From Gaiellasilicea sp963707575 (lineage in GTDB: Bacteria > Actinomycetota > Thermoleophilia > Gaiellales > Gaiellaceae), in NCBI GenBank assembly GCA_963707575.1, contig OY970171.1, positions 868,001 to 932,000 on the forward strand: 64,000 nt of DNA, in the 5' to 3' direction. Under the pieces are notes generated by a model. That model was not told where the DNA came from. It worked only from the letters and a program-made list of their open reading frames with translations, and searched no databases. This document shows positions 33,344-42,994 of the stretch, piece by piece. The position numbers were made by a program, and so were the translations under genes. How positions within the stretch are numbered: position 1 is the stretch's first letter; each line of letters opens with the position of its first letter.

Positions 33344-34600
33344 TCAGCTCGTAGTCGCCGACGCCGGCTCGCGGCGGGCCGCCCGGCTCGGCGCGAGCAT
33401 CAGCAGCACGAACACGCCAGCCACGACGTACGCGCCGCCCTGGAAGTTGAGTAGCGCGATCGGGCCGAGGATGCCGCCGACTGCGCCCGCGGTCAGGGTG
33501 CCCACAAACATCAACAGCGACGAGCTCGTGCCGAGCGAGCCGAAGACGCGGCCGAGGTAGGCGTCGTCGACGTTCGTCTGCATGATCGTCGCGCGCGCCG
33601 CCTGCGAGGAGGTGCCCGGGATGCCGACGAGGATCATCAGCATGACGCCGATCCAGAGCCCGTCGAAGACGAGCGGGAAGTTGAAGAGCGCGAGGTCGAG
33701 GATCCCGAACGCGAGCAGGGCGACGCCGAAGAGCCGTTCGGGCACGAGGTAGCGCGCGGCGTAGGCGCTGACGATCCCGCCGAGCAGCCCGCCGATCGCC
33801 TGCGATGTCTGCAGCAGCCCGAGGTCGGGGACGCCGCCCCCGAGCACGTCCTGCACCCAGACCGCGAACATGACCGCGAAGATCCCCTCGCCGAATGACG
33901 TGATCGATGCGACCCCGAAGACGACGCCGACGGGGCGGCTCTGCCGGACGACGCGGAGCCCGTCGTGCAGCTCGCTCCACACCCGGCGCCAGCGCCGGCC
34001 CGCCGCCTCGGTGAGGTCGCCGGCTGCGGCCACCGCGCCCGACGCGGCGATCGCGGCCAGCAGCCCGGCCGCGACGAGGAACGAGACGGAGTTCGCGAGC
34101 ACGACGCCGGTCAGCCCCATCCACGCGTACAGCGCGCCCCCGAGCGCAGGCCCGCCGAGGCGGGCGAGGTTGTTGTTCAGCGCGTTCAGGGAGTTGGCGG
34201 CGACGAGCTCCTCGGTCGGGACGAGCCGCGGCAGGAAGGCGTTCTCGGCCGGGCCGGTGAACTGCTCCACCACCTCGAGCACGAAGACGAGCGGGTAGAC
34301 GATCCACAGCCGCGACTCGTCCACGAGGAGCAGCGGCAGCGTTGCGCCCGCGAGCACGACGTTGCCGAGCACGAGCGTGGTCTTCCGGTTCCAGCGGTCG
34401 ACGAAGACGCCGGCGACGGTGCCGAAGAGGATGCCGGGAGCGACGAGGGCGGCGACGACACCGCTCGTGGCGAGCGTCGAGCCGGACAACTCGTAGACGT
34501 GGAGTGGCAGCGCGATCCACATCGCCCAGCCGCCGAGCATCGAGATGAGGCCGCCCGTCCAGGCGAGAAGGAAGTCGCGGTTGCGCAGGACGGGGAGCAC
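33344..34600 (-). CDS. MFS transporter (EntS-like exporter family)
   Basis: The 418-aa protein has about twelve membrane helices in the MFS_3/EntS arrangement: NRDFLLAWTGGLISMLGGWAM for TM1, VDRWNRKT for the loop 2-3 motif, and TGPAENAFLPRLVP before TM4-5. Members export siderophores, macrolides or other small hydrophobic compounds. The start is GTG 34600, eight bases after a perfect palindrome (34608-34632). The C-terminal SRAARREPASATTS tail is cytoplasmic. It lies at the end of a leftward run after an acyl-CoA synthetase, but the operator suggests separate control. Confidence 0.9.
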   Translation of the reverse strand: MLPVLRNRDFLLAWTGGLISMLGGWAMWIALPLHVYELSGSTLATSGVVAALVAPGILFGTVAGVFVDRWNRKTTLVLGNVVLAGATLPLLLVDESRLWIVYPLVFVLEVVEQFTGPAENAFLPRLVPTEELVAANSLNALNNNLARLGGPALGGALYAWMGLTGVVLANSVSFLVAAGLLAAIAASGAVAAAGDLTEAAGRRWRRVWSELHDGLRVVRQSRPVGVVFGVASITSFGEGIFAVMFAVWVQDVLGGGVPDLGLLQTSQAIGGLLGGIVSAYAARYLVPERLFGVALLAFGILDLALFNFPLVFDGLWIGVMLMILVGIPGTSSQAARATIMQTNVDDAYLGRVFGSLGTSSSLLMFVGTLTAGAVGGILGPIALLNFQGGAYVVAGVFVLLMLAPSRAARREPASATTS

Positions 34601-34607
34601 CGCGGCA

Positions 34608-34632
34608 CTATGACATCATCTTGATGTCATAG
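34608..34632. promoter_or_regulatory. Perfect 11-bp palindromic operator upstream of the MFS gene
   Basis: CTATGACATCA (34608-34618) and TGATGTCATAG (34622-34632) are exact inverses with a 3-nt centre, in the gap between the synthetase stop and the MFS start. A weaker copy, ACCATCCTGATGTC (34648-34661), lies 33 bp away inside the synthetase end; compare ATCATCTTGATGTC in the main site. TTGACT hexamers between them could be a -35. There is no T-tract, so a terminator is unlikely. A TetR, PadR or MarR dimer is a plausible ligand; none is encoded adjacent. Confidence 0.65.
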
Positions 34633-36177
34633 TCAAGTCAAATGCGCACCATCCTGATGTCGCGCTCGCAGCTCGTTGCGGCGGATCTTGCCGCTGACCG
34701 TCAGCGGCAGCTCGGCGACGAACTCGACCTGACGCGGCACCTCGTACGCCGCCAAGCGGGAGCGCACGTGCGACTGCAGCTCCGCGGCCAGCTCCTCCGA
34801 CGGGGCCGCGCCCGGGGCGAGGACGACGAAGGCCTTGATCGTCTCGCCGCGCACCTCGTCGGGGACGCCGATCGCCGCGGCCAGCGCCACGGTCGGATGG
34901 CGGACGAGGCAGTCCTCGATCTCGCCCGGGCCGATGCGGTGGCCGGCGCTCGAGATCAGGTCGTCGGCCCGGCCGACGAAGTGGAGATAGCCGGCGTCGT
35001 CCTGCCGCGCGAGGTCGCCGGTGTGCAGCCAGCCGTCGCGCACCTTCGCCCGCGTCGCCTCCTCGTTGCCCCAGTAGCCGAGGAACGCGACGGGGTCGCC
35101 CTCGGCGCGCACGGCGATCTCGCCGTCGATCAGGCGCACGTCGTGGCCGGGATACGGTCGGCCCATCGCGCCGGGCACCGCCGGCCAAGCGGCGCAACTG
35201 CCGATCAGCAGGTTGGCCTCGGTCTGGCCGTAGAACTCGTTCAGCCGCGCGCCGAGTGCCTCCTCGCACCAGGCGGCGGTCTCCTCGCCGACCGTCTCGC
35301 CGCCGCTCGCGAGCGTGCGCAGCGCCAACCGCCGCCCGCCGTGACCGCGCAGCATCCGCAGCGCCGTCGCGGGCAGGAAGAGGTTCCGCACCCCGAGCCG
35401 CTCCACCAGCTCGTAGGTGCGCTCCGGGTCGAATCTCGTCGTCTGGAAGGCGACCACGGGGCGGCCGTGGTAGAGCCCCGGCAGGAGCACGTCGAAGAGC
35501 CCGCCCATCCAGGCCCAGTCGGCCGGCGACCAGATCACGTCGTCCGGCTGCGGGAAGAAGTCGTGCGAGAGCTCGAAGCCGGGCAGGTGGCCGTAGAGCG
35601 TGCGGTGCGCGAGCAGCGCGCCCTTCGGGGGCCCGGTCGTGCCCGAGGTGTAGACGATCAGGGCGGGGTCGTCCGCCTTCGTCCCAGCGGGCTCGAAGCG
35701 CGACGAGGCCTGCGCGAGCAGCGCGGGCAGCTCGCGGTCGACGTCGATCGTGCGCAGCTCGAGGCCGAGCTCGGCGATCCGTTCCAACATCTCCGTCTCT
35801 GCAAGCGCGACCTTCGCGCCGGCGTCGCCGAGCCGCACGGCCAGCGCGTCGGGGCCGAAGCGCGTCGAGAGCGGCACGGCGATCGCGCCGAGCTTGTAGA
35901 CGGCGGCGTGCGCGGCGGCGACCTCCGGCCGCTGCGGCAGCGCGACCCCGACCCGGTCGCCCGGCTCCACGCCGAGAGCGGCGAGCGCGTTCGCGAGCCG
36001 GTTCGAGTCGTCGGAGAGCTCGCCGAAGCTGACGCGGCGCGTGACCTCGCGGCCGTCGGTGACGAGGATCGCGGTCGCGTCGCGCGGCTGGCGCTCGCAG
36101 ATGTCGACGCCGAGGTTGACCGTATCTGGCACCCGCCAGCGGAAGCCGGCGTAGAGCCCCTCGTAGGTCAGGCCCAC
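34633..36177 (-). CDS. AMP-forming acyl-CoA synthetase (acetyl-CoA synthetase/ACSM-like)
   Basis: The 514-aa ANL-family enzyme carries the P-loop YTSGTTGPPKGA, adenine-binding GQTEAN, the GDLARQDDAGY Asp and the hinge FVGRADDLISSAGHRIGPGEIE. The C-terminal catalytic Lys is in LTVSGKIRRNEL. It activates a carboxylic acid to the CoA thioester through an acyl-AMP. WSPADWAWMGGLFD resembles medium-chain/acetyl-like synthetases. The start GTG 36177 overlaps the M20 peptidase stop by 10 nt, so the two are cotranscribed. Confidence 0.92.
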   Translation of the reverse strand: MGLTYEGLYAGFRWRVPDTVNLGVDICERQPRDATAILVTDGREVTRRVSFGELSDDSNRLANALAALGVEPGDRVGVALPQRPEVAAAHAAVYKLGAIAVPLSTRFGPDALAVRLGDAGAKVALAETEMLERIAELGLELRTIDVDRELPALLAQASSRFEPAGTKADDPALIVYTSGTTGPPKGALLAHRTLYGHLPGFELSHDFFPQPDDVIWSPADWAWMGGLFDVLLPGLYHGRPVVAFQTTRFDPERTYELVERLGVRNLFLPATALRMLRGHGGRRLALRTLASGGETVGEETAAWCEEALGARLNEFYGQTEANLLIGSCAAWPAVPGAMGRPYPGHDVRLIDGEIAVRAEGDPVAFLGYWGNEEATRAKVRDGWLHTGDLARQDDAGYLHFVGRADDLISSAGHRIGPGEIEDCLVRHPTVALAAAIGVPDEVRGETIKAFVVLAPGAAPSEELAAELQSHVRSRLAAYEVPRQVEFVAELPLTVSGKIRRNELRARHQDGAHLT

Positions 36178-37304
36178 AGCCGCTCGAGCAGGGCGAGGTA
36201 GACCTGCGTCGCGCGGACGAGCTCGGGCACGTCCATCGTCTCGACGTCCGCGTGCGCGCCGGTGCCGACGGGGCCGTGGTAGACGGTCGGGATCCCGGCC
36301 TGGTGGAAGATCGCGCCGTCCGCGACGACCTTCATCCCGATCAGCGCCTGCTCGACGCCCGTCACCTCGCGGTAGGCCTCACGCAGCGCCACGGCGAGCT
36401 TCTCCTCGGGGTCGATCCGGTAGCTGTCGCGCACGAGCCGGAGGTCGAGCTCGATCGCGCAGCCGGTGTCGGCCGCGAGCGGCGCCAGCAGGGCCTCGTA
36501 CTCGGCCCGCACGTCCTCGAGCGGCTTCCCCGGCTGCCAGCGCCGCGTGCCCACGAGTTGGCAGCTCGTCGGGAAGCGGTTGTAGAAATCGCCCCCGTGC
36601 AGCTCGCCGAGGAAGTACGTCTCGGCGCCCACCCACGGGTGCTCCACCTGCGCCAGCTCGGCGTTGCGCGCGGCGATCGCCTCGATCACCGTGCCCGCAG
36701 CCATCAGCGGATGCGGCGTCCCCGGCGGCGTCTGCAGCTCGTGCGTCGGCATCCCCGGGCGCGTGATCTCGATCTCGACCGTCGCCTGGCCCATGTGGGC
36801 GGCGACGAACGAGTCGCCGGCGAGCTCGCAGACGACGGCGTAGTCGGCCGTGAAGCCACCGTCGCGGAGGAGCCAGGTCAGGTCCTCGCCGCGTCCGCTC
36901 GGCGCCTCGTGCAGGCCGATCGCGACGATCACGAGCTCACCGGGGAAGCCGCCGCGACCCGCCGCGACGGCCGCCGCCTCGGCGGCGCAGGCGAGCGCGC
37001 CCTTCATGTCGGCGGAGCCGCGCCCGTAGATCGTGTCGCCGTCGAGCCGCGGCTCCTCGTGCGGGATCGGCACCGTGTCGAGATGGCCGTTCAGGACGAC
37101 CGTCGGCCCGGGCTCGCCGCCGCGCAGGCGACCGACGACGATGGGGGTGGCAGGAAACGGCTCGTCGAGGGTCTCGACCTCCAGCCCCAGCTCCTCCAGC
37201 CGGCGCGCGTAGAGACGCGCCACGTCTGCCGTGTCGCCCGTCGGGCTCTGGCATTCGACGAGCTCCAGGGTGAGGTCGCGCAGTCGGCTCGCGTCGACGC
37301 TCAA
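36168..37304 (-). CDS. M20-family metallopeptidase (ArgE/DapE type)
   Basis: The 378-aa protein starts at TTG 37304, overlapping the oxidoreductase stop (TTGA). Dinuclear zinc site elements are GHLDTVP, GRGSADMKG, and HEAPSGRGED with the catalytic Glu region. VCELAG and the late YHGPVGTGAHADVE supply further ligands. The dimerisation domain lies in the middle (MGQATVEIEITRPGMPTHE). It should hydrolyse an N-acyl amino acid or dipeptide in the cytoplasm. It is coupled to an acyl-CoA synthetase, which could activate the acid released. Confidence 0.9.
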   Translation of the reverse strand: MSVDASRLRDLTLELVECQSPTGDTADVARLYARRLEELGLEVETLDEPFPATPIVVGRLRGGEPGPTVVLNGHLDTVPIPHEEPRLDGDTIYGRGSADMKGALACAAEAAAVAAGRGGFPGELVIVAIGLHEAPSGRGEDLTWLLRDGGFTADYAVVCELAGDSFVAAHMGQATVEIEITRPGMPTHELQTPPGTPHPLMAAGTVIEAIAARNAELAQVEHPWVGAETYFLGELHGGDFYNRFPTSCQLVGTRRWQPGKPLEDVRAEYEALLAPLAADTGCAIELDLRLVRDSYRIDPEEKLAVALREAYREVTGVEQALIGMKVVADGAIFHQAGIPTVYHGPVGTGAHADVETMDVPELVRATQVYLALLERLWA

Positions 37305-38269
37305 GCGGTGAGGACGACCTTCCCGCGCGCGTGGCCCTCGCCCAGATACCGGAGCGCGTCCGCCGCCTCGCGTAGCTCGTAGCTTCGGTCGATCACGGAT
37401 CTCACCTTTCCGCTTTCGAGCAGCTCTTGCAAGACGAGGAGGTCCTCCTGCTCGATCTTGGCGATGAAGAGCTTGACCGTCTGGCGCCTTCCCACTGCCG
37501 CCAGGCGCGTTCCGAGCATGTGGGACAACGGCCCGAGGCCCCTGCTCGATGGGAACCTCGCTCCGACGATAACGACGGTCGCGTCGGGGGTCAGCACGCG
37601 CCTGAACGCCCTGAACGGGCGGCTCCCGGCGATGTCGAGCATCAGGTCGTGTCGCTCGCCGAGCTTCGTGAAGTTTTCCCTGGTGTAGTCCACAACACGG
37701 TCTGCACCGAGCGAGCGAGCGAGCTCCACGTTCGCGGTGCTGCAGACGGCGGTCACGTCCGCTCCGAAGGCCTTGGCGAGCTGGACGGCGTAGGTGCCGA
37801 CGCCGCCGGAGGCGCCGTTGATCAGCACCTTCTGGCCGGACTGGACGCCTCCCTGGTCGCGCAGTGCCTGGAGGGCGGTCGTGGCGGCAATCGGCACGGC
37901 CGCGGCTTCCTCCCACGAGACGTTGGCCGGCTTCCGCGCCAGGCGCACCTCGCGCGCCGCGGCGTACTCGGCCCACGAGGCTCCCGAGGTACCGAACACC
38001 TCGTCGCCGGGTCGAAGCTCCCGGACGTCCTTCCCGACGGCCTCGACCCGGCCCGCCAGGTCCGCCCCCACCGACGTGTCCTTGGGCCTGCGCAGGCCGC
38101 CCCCGAGGACTCGGGTCAAGAGAGGACCGCTCACGCCGTACCACTCGACCGGGTTGGCCGACGACGCGTGCACGCGCACCAGCACCTGATCGTCCTCGAG
38201 CACCGGCTTGTCCAGCTCGCGGAGCTCGAGCGCGTCGATCCCGTACTGCTCGCAGACGATCGCGTTCAT
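37301..38269 (-). CDS. NADPH:quinone oxidoreductase-like (zinc-independent MDR)
   Basis: The 322-aa medium-chain dehydrogenase/reductase has VHASSANPVEWYGV near the N-terminus, PGDEVFGT, and the nucleotide-binding NGASGGVGTYAVQLAKAFGA at about 150-170. There is no zinc-binding Cys cluster, so it belongs to the quinone oxidoreductase branch. It probably reduces quinones or reactive alkenals. It is divergent from a TetR regulator with a shared 69-nt promoter region and is very likely its target. Confidence 0.9.
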   Translation of the reverse strand: MNAIVCEQYGIDALELRELDKPVLEDDQVLVRVHASSANPVEWYGVSGPLLTRVLGGGLRRPKDTSVGADLAGRVEAVGKDVRELRPGDEVFGTSGASWAEYAAAREVRLARKPANVSWEEAAAVPIAATTALQALRDQGGVQSGQKVLINGASGGVGTYAVQLAKAFGADVTAVCSTANVELARSLGADRVVDYTRENFTKLGERHDLMLDIAGSRPFRAFRRVLTPDATVVIVGARFPSSRGLGPLSHMLGTRLAAVGRRQTVKLFIAKIEQEDLLVLQELLESGKVRSVIDRSYELREAADALRYLGEGHARGKVVLTA

Positions 38270-38283
38270 CGTGCTCTCCTCAC

Positions 38284-38330
38284 GTACAGCGTAAACTTAT
38301 GGTGTAAGTTACAACGTACGCCGTAAGCTT
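38284..38330. promoter_or_regulatory. TetR-type operator in the oxidoreductase/tetR gap
   Basis: The AT-rich gap has the inverted repeat AACTTA (38294-38299)/TAAGTT (38305-38310) with a 5-nt centre. It also has a direct repeat GTACAGCGTAAACTT (38284-38298)/GTACGCCGTAAGCTT (38316-38330), 12 of 15 identical. The placement between divergent tetR and its probable target supports an operator for the adjacent repressor. Confidence 0.55.
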
Positions 38331-38338
38331 GTCAAGGC

Positions 38339-39010
38339 ATGGCCACGCAACCCGACCCACGTCCGGAGCGACTCCCCCTGAGCCGGGAGCGGGTACTGCA
38401 CGCTGCGATCGCCCTCGCCGACAGGGGCGGGATCGATTCATTGAGCATGCGCAAGCTCGGTCAGGAGCTCGGGGTCGAGGCGATGTCGCTCTACAACCAC
38501 GTGGCGAACAAGGACGACATCGAGGACGGGATCGTCGAGATCGTCCTGGAGGAGATCGACGTGCCGTCCGACGGGGCGGACTGGAAGGCGGCGCTCCGTC
38601 AGACGGCGATCTCGTCGCACGACGTGTTCGTACGACACCGCTGGGCGTGCAGCCTGATGATGCGGCGACCCAGGGTCAGCCCCGCCCGCATGCACTGGAT
38701 GGAGGCCGTGCTCCGGGCGCTCCGGGAGGCGGGCTTCTCGGCCGACATGACCCATCACGCCTACCACGCGCTGGACAGCCACATCACCGGCTTCACGCTC
38801 TGGCAGGTGAGCATGCCCTTCGAAACCAAGGAGGAGCTCGACGAACTCGCAGTCGGCTTCCTGCGCGAGATCCCCGTCGACGAGTACCCCTACGTGATCG
38901 AACACGCCCAGCAGCACCTGGAGCCGGCGAGCCCTGACGGCGCGAGCGAGTTCGAGTTCGGGCTCGATCTGATCCTCGACGGCCTGGAGCGGCTCCGCGA
39001 CACGCCCTGA
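38339..39010 (+). CDS. TetR-family regulator (TetR_C type)
   Basis: The 223-aa repressor has an N-terminal helix-turn-helix (residues about 15-62) with ALADRGGIDSLSMRKLGQELGVEAMSLYNHVANKDDI, the pattern of the tetracycline-repressor-like TetR_C group. The C-terminal ligand domain is helical and contains HAYHALDSHITGFTLWQ. It is divergent from the quinone oxidoreductase and likely represses it until an electrophile or drug binds. It ends 7 nt from the convergent BTAD regulator gene. Confidence 0.92.
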   Translation: MATQPDPRPERLPLSRERVLHAAIALADRGGIDSLSMRKLGQELGVEAMSLYNHVANKDDIEDGIVEIVLEEIDVPSDGADWKAALRQTAISSHDVFVRHRWACSLMMRRPRVSPARMHWMEAVLRALREAGFSADMTHHAYHALDSHITGFTLWQVSMPFETKEELDELAVGFLREIPVDEYPYVIEHAQQHLEPASPDGASEFEFGLDLILDGLERLRDTP

Positions 39011-39016
39011 CCTTCG

Positions 39017-41972
39017 TCAGGCCCGGTGGACCTGCAGGCGACCGCTCGACACGGGATCGAGGTCGATCTCCGCCCCCAGCGCGTAGTCGAGCGACTCGTC
39101 CAACGTCAGCGCGCGGCCCTCCTCCCACGACTCGGCGAACGCTTCCCCACCGAGCGCAGCGCGGAGCCGGGCAACGTGCGGCTCGGAGTCGGGCCACCCG
39201 AGCTCGCAGGCGTCGAAGCCCACCGCTTCCCGGAGGACGCTCGCGCTTCCGTACAGGCGAGCAGCACGAACCGGATCACCCTCTGCGACCGCGAGCCGCC
39301 CGTACACCTCGAGGTTCGCCGCCAGCCCCAGCCGCTCGCCACTCTCCCGCTGAATCTCGAGACTCTCCGCGAGCAGGCGCCGCGCCGCCTCGTAGTCGTG
39401 TTCCTCCTGGGCGACGAGCGCGAGGTTCGAGAGCGAGTGGGAGATGCACCACGGTTGGCCGAGCTCGCGCCCGAAGGACAGACTTTTCTCGAACTGAGGG
39501 CGCGCCCGCGCGTAGTCGCACCGCGCCAGCGAGATCGAGCCGAGCGCCCGGAGCCAGTTCCCGACACTCGTGACGTTCCCGGCCCGGCGCGCACCGCGCA
39601 CGCTCTCCTCGATCGCACGCTCGGCCCCCTCGAGGTCCCCGTTCGCCGCCAGCGCCAGACCCACGTTGAAGAGGAGCATGGCCTCGGTGGAGAGGTCGCC
39701 CGAGCGCCGCGCGAAGTCAAGTCCTTCCTCGGCGAACGCCAGAGCTCGGTCGGGCTCATCGGTCGCAATCGCAGAGGCACACAGGACGGCGAGCGAGCCG
39801 GCGACCGTCCGGTCTTGTCCCACGTCCTGCAGGACGGGCAGGCTGGCCTCGAGGAGGCGGCGCACCGCCCCGTGGTCGCCCTGGACGCCTGCGATGGCGG
39901 CGACCGCCGCTTGAACCGAGGCGCGCGCGGCGCTCGAGCCGGAGCCCACCGCCAGAAGCCGCTCGAGGCGCTCGCGTCCCTCTCCGAGCAGCCCTTGCAT
40001 GTGCCAGAAGCGCCACAGCGCCGCACCGATCCGCAAGCCGGACTCTGTCTCTCCGCTCGCCGCCGCCCAGGTCAGCGCAGCCCGGATGTTGGGGAGGTCG
40101 GCGTCGAGCCGCTGCGCCCAACTCAGCTGCTGCGGTCCGCGCAATTCGGGCTCGGCCTGCTCCGCGAGCAGCGCGTAGAAGCCCGCGTGGCGGCGTTGCA
40201 CCGCCTCGCCGTCGCCGCGCTCGGCCAGCCGCTCGAGCGCGTACTCGCGAATCGTCTCCAGCATCCCGAAGCGCGGCTCGCCGCCGGCCATGCGCTCGGT
40301 CCGGAGTAGGTGGTTGGAGAGCAGCGACTCCACACCGTCGACGACGTCCAGGTCCAGCTCTCCGGCGACGGCTTCGGCCGCCCGTAGCGTGAAGCCGCCG
40401 ACGAAGACGCCGAGGCTCGTGAAGAGCGCCTGCTCCTCCTCGGTCAGAAGGTCGTAGCTCCACGCGATCGCGGCCCGCAGCGTGCGGTGCCGCGCGGGCG
40501 CGCCAGTGCCCGGCTCGGCCTTCAGGAGCTCGCTGCTTCCGGCGAGGCGCAGGAGGATCTCGGCCGGCGAGAGCAGCTTGATCCGCGCGGCCGCGAGCTC
40601 GAGTGCGAGTGGCAGCCCGTCCAGGCGCCGGCAGAGCTCGGCGACCGCGTCGGCGTTGGACTCGGAGAGCTCGAAGTCCTCCCTTGCGTCCTCCGCGCGA
40701 TCCACGAACAGCCGCACTGCCTCCACGTGCCGGAGCCGGTCCACCTGCGTGGGACGAGACGAGTCGGGAAGCGCCAGCGCCGCGACGGGGTAGACCGTCT
40801 CCGCTGGAGACGTCGAGCGCCGCGCGACTCGTGACGAGGAGCGTCAGCCCGGGCGCACCCGCCGCCAGCTCCGCGAGCAGCGGCCCGGCTGCGAGCACCT
40901 GCTCGAAGTTGTCGAGCACGAGCAGCACCCGCCGGCCGCGGAAGTAGGCGACCAGTACCTCCGTCAGGTCCTTCCCCGGCTGCTCGCCCAGACCGAGCGT
41001 TTGGGCGATCGCGGCCGCTACGAGGTCGGCGTCGACGACCGGGGCGAGCTCGACCAGCACGACGCCGTCCGGGAACGTGTCGGCGAGGCCGGCCGTCGCC
41101 TCGGCGGCGAGGCGCGTCTTGCCCGTTCCACCCGCGCCGGTGAGAGTCACCAGAGGAACGTCGACGTGACACACGAGCGCCCGCACCTCCTGCAGCTCCC
41201 GTTCGCGGCCGACGAACGACGTCGATCGCGGCCGCACCGGAGAGGCGTCCAGGTCCGGATCCTGCGCGAGGATCGCGCGTTCGAGCTGCCGCAGCGGCGC
41301 TCCCGGCTCGATCCCGAGCGTCTCGACGAGCGTCTCCCGCGCCGCCCGGAAGGCCGCCAGGGCCTCGGCCTGCCTGCCCGAGCGGTAGAGGGCGAGCATG
41401 AGCCGGCCGAGCAGGTGCTCCGACAGTGGGTGCTCGGCGACCAGGCACTCGAGCTCGCCGACGAGCTCGCCGTCGCGGCCGAGAGCGAGATCAGCGTCGA
41501 TCCGATCCTGGAGCGCGGAGAGGTGAAGCTCCCGAAGCCGACCGATCTCGTCCTGCGCCCACGACTCGTACGTGAACTCGACGAGCGGCGGGCCGCGCCA
41601 GAGCGAGAGGGCTTCGCGCAGGCTCTGGGCAGCGGCCCGCGGCTCTGCTCCACGCGCCTCGGTCACGAGGTGCTCGAAGCGGTGCAGATCGAGACCGGCG
41701 GGCGCGACGCACAGCTCGTAGCCCGCCGGCCCGGTGACGATCGCGTCGCTGCCGAGCGCCTTGCGAAGCTGAGAGACGTACGTCTGCAAGACCTTCGGCG
41801 CGGTGGGCGGTGGACGACCGGCCCAGAGAGCCTCGACCAGCCGGTCGCTCCCCACGGGCTCATTCGCATGCAGGAGCAGAATCGCGAGGAGCGCGCGTGG
41901 CTTCGCCGCATCGGGTGTGACGACGCGACCTCCGGCTACCGCTTCGAGCGGCCCGAGAATGCGGAACTCCAT
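39017..41972 (-). pseudogene. AfsR/SARP-type BTAD regulator with NB-ARC and TPRs, frameshifted
   Basis: Read from ATG 41972, residues 1-93 form an OmpR-like DNA-binding domain. BTAD follows at about 100-240, and an NB-ARC ATPase starts near 252 with Walker A GAGGTGKT (279-286) and LLVLDNFEQVL. The frame breaks after residue 390 (about 40800): TSRAALDVSSG should continue ETVYPV, and does so in another frame. That frame then runs intact through GLPLALELAAAR, the helical part and the TPR array to 39017. Loss of two bases in a GAGA run or gain of one G would explain it. About 985 aa if repaired. Such proteins activate local or secondary-metabolism genes. Confidence 0.85.
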
Positions 41973-42078
41973 TGCGGCCTCCGCTCCGAGCGTAACACCC
42001 TGCCCCCGATGCGCCCAGGCGCTCGCTATACCGGCGCTGCACCACCCCTGGAGCGGCAGCGCCGAGCGTTGCCGTGGC

Positions 42079-42990
42079 ATGAAGCAACGGAACGTTCGCG
42101 CGTCCTCTCTCCTGATCACAGCGATCGTCGTCGCCGTGCCCGCCTGGCTGCTCACCAGACCGAGCTCTCGCAGCGTGAGCTCGTTCGAGTTCACGCGGCT
42201 CCCTGAGGACTACGTGGTGCCGGCCGACGTCTGCCGGGTTCGGATCGAGGTCGTGGGAGCGGCCGGCGGCCCGGGAGGGACGTCTGGCGCACCCGGCGCC
42301 GGCGCACGGGCGATCGCCGACTTCGCGGTCACGCCGGGGGAGACGCTGCGAGTCCGCGTCGGCGGCTGGGGCGGCCAGGCGGAGGCATCGACCCCGGGAG
42401 CCGGTGGCTGGAACGGAGGCGGAGCGGGCGGCGCCGCTCTCGACCGCAGGGACGGGGCTGAAGGCAAAGCCGGCTCCGGCGGGGGCGGAGCCACGGACGT
42501 GCGCCGAGGCGGCGACGGCCTCGAGCATCGAATCATCGTCGGCGCAGGAGGATCGGGTGGCGCAGGCGGAGCGATCGGCGGGCCGATCGGCACCGGCGGC
42601 GGCCACGGGGACGGCCTGATCGGACTCGAGGGCCATGCCGTCCTCGGCGTGGCGAACGCAGCGACGGGCGGGAAGGGAGGAACGCAGACCGGGGGCGGCG
42701 CCGCGGGCCGGAACGCCCCCGATCTCTCGATGACGGCGACGCCCGGCGCGCTCGGCGTCGGCGGCAACGGCGCGGCAGGCGACGCCAGCGGCGGTGGTGG
42801 CGGAGGAGGAGGGCTCTTCGGCGGGGGCGGAGGTGGCTCCAGCGCCTCGTTCAGCGGCGGGCACGGCGGCGGGGGGTCTGGATTCGGCCCTGCAGGGACG
42901 AAATTCCGCACCGGTGTCGGCCCCGGCTTCGGGCGAGCGACGGTCAGCTACGACCCCGGCCGCGACCGCTGCGCGAGCGCCGGAAGGTGA
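42079..42990 (+). CDS. Glycine-rich exported or membrane-anchored protein
   Basis: The 303-aa product starts at ATG 42079 with a basic N-terminus and one hydrophobic segment (about 9-25), a signal peptide or anchor. After VPADVCRVRIEVVGAAGG, which begins a Gly-rich beta domain found in bacterial surface proteins, the rest is a Gly-rich repeat region. It has runs such as GGGGGGGGLFGGGGGGSS and ends in FGRATVSYDPG. It resembles Gly_rich_2 domain proteins. It is divergent from the BTAD regulator (106-nt gap) and convergent with the SUMF1 gene. A surface or matrix role is only a guess. Confidence 0.7.
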   Translation: MKQRNVRASSLLITAIVVAVPAWLLTRPSSRSVSSFEFTRLPEDYVVPADVCRVRIEVVGAAGGPGGTSGAPGAGARAIADFAVTPGETLRVRVGGWGGQAEASTPGAGGWNGGGAGGAALDRRDGAEGKAGSGGGGATDVRRGGDGLEHRIIVGAGGSGGAGGAIGGPIGTGGGHGDGLIGLEGHAVLGVANAATGGKGGTQTGGGAAGRNAPDLSMTATPGALGVGGNGAAGDASGGGGGGGGLFGGGGGGSSASFSGGHGGGGSGFGPAGTKFRTGVGPGFGRATVSYDPGRDRCASAGR

Positions 42991-42994
42991 CGGT

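Noticed and set aside
34608..34632. Rho-independent terminator after the acyl-CoA synthetase
   Set aside because: The stem is perfect, but it has low GC for a terminator here and no T-run on either strand. Operator is the better reading.
42400..42900. Repeats of a CRISPR or mobile type in the Gly-rich gene
   Set aside because: The repeats are imperfect GGN codon runs inside one reading frame, as expected for a Gly-rich protein.
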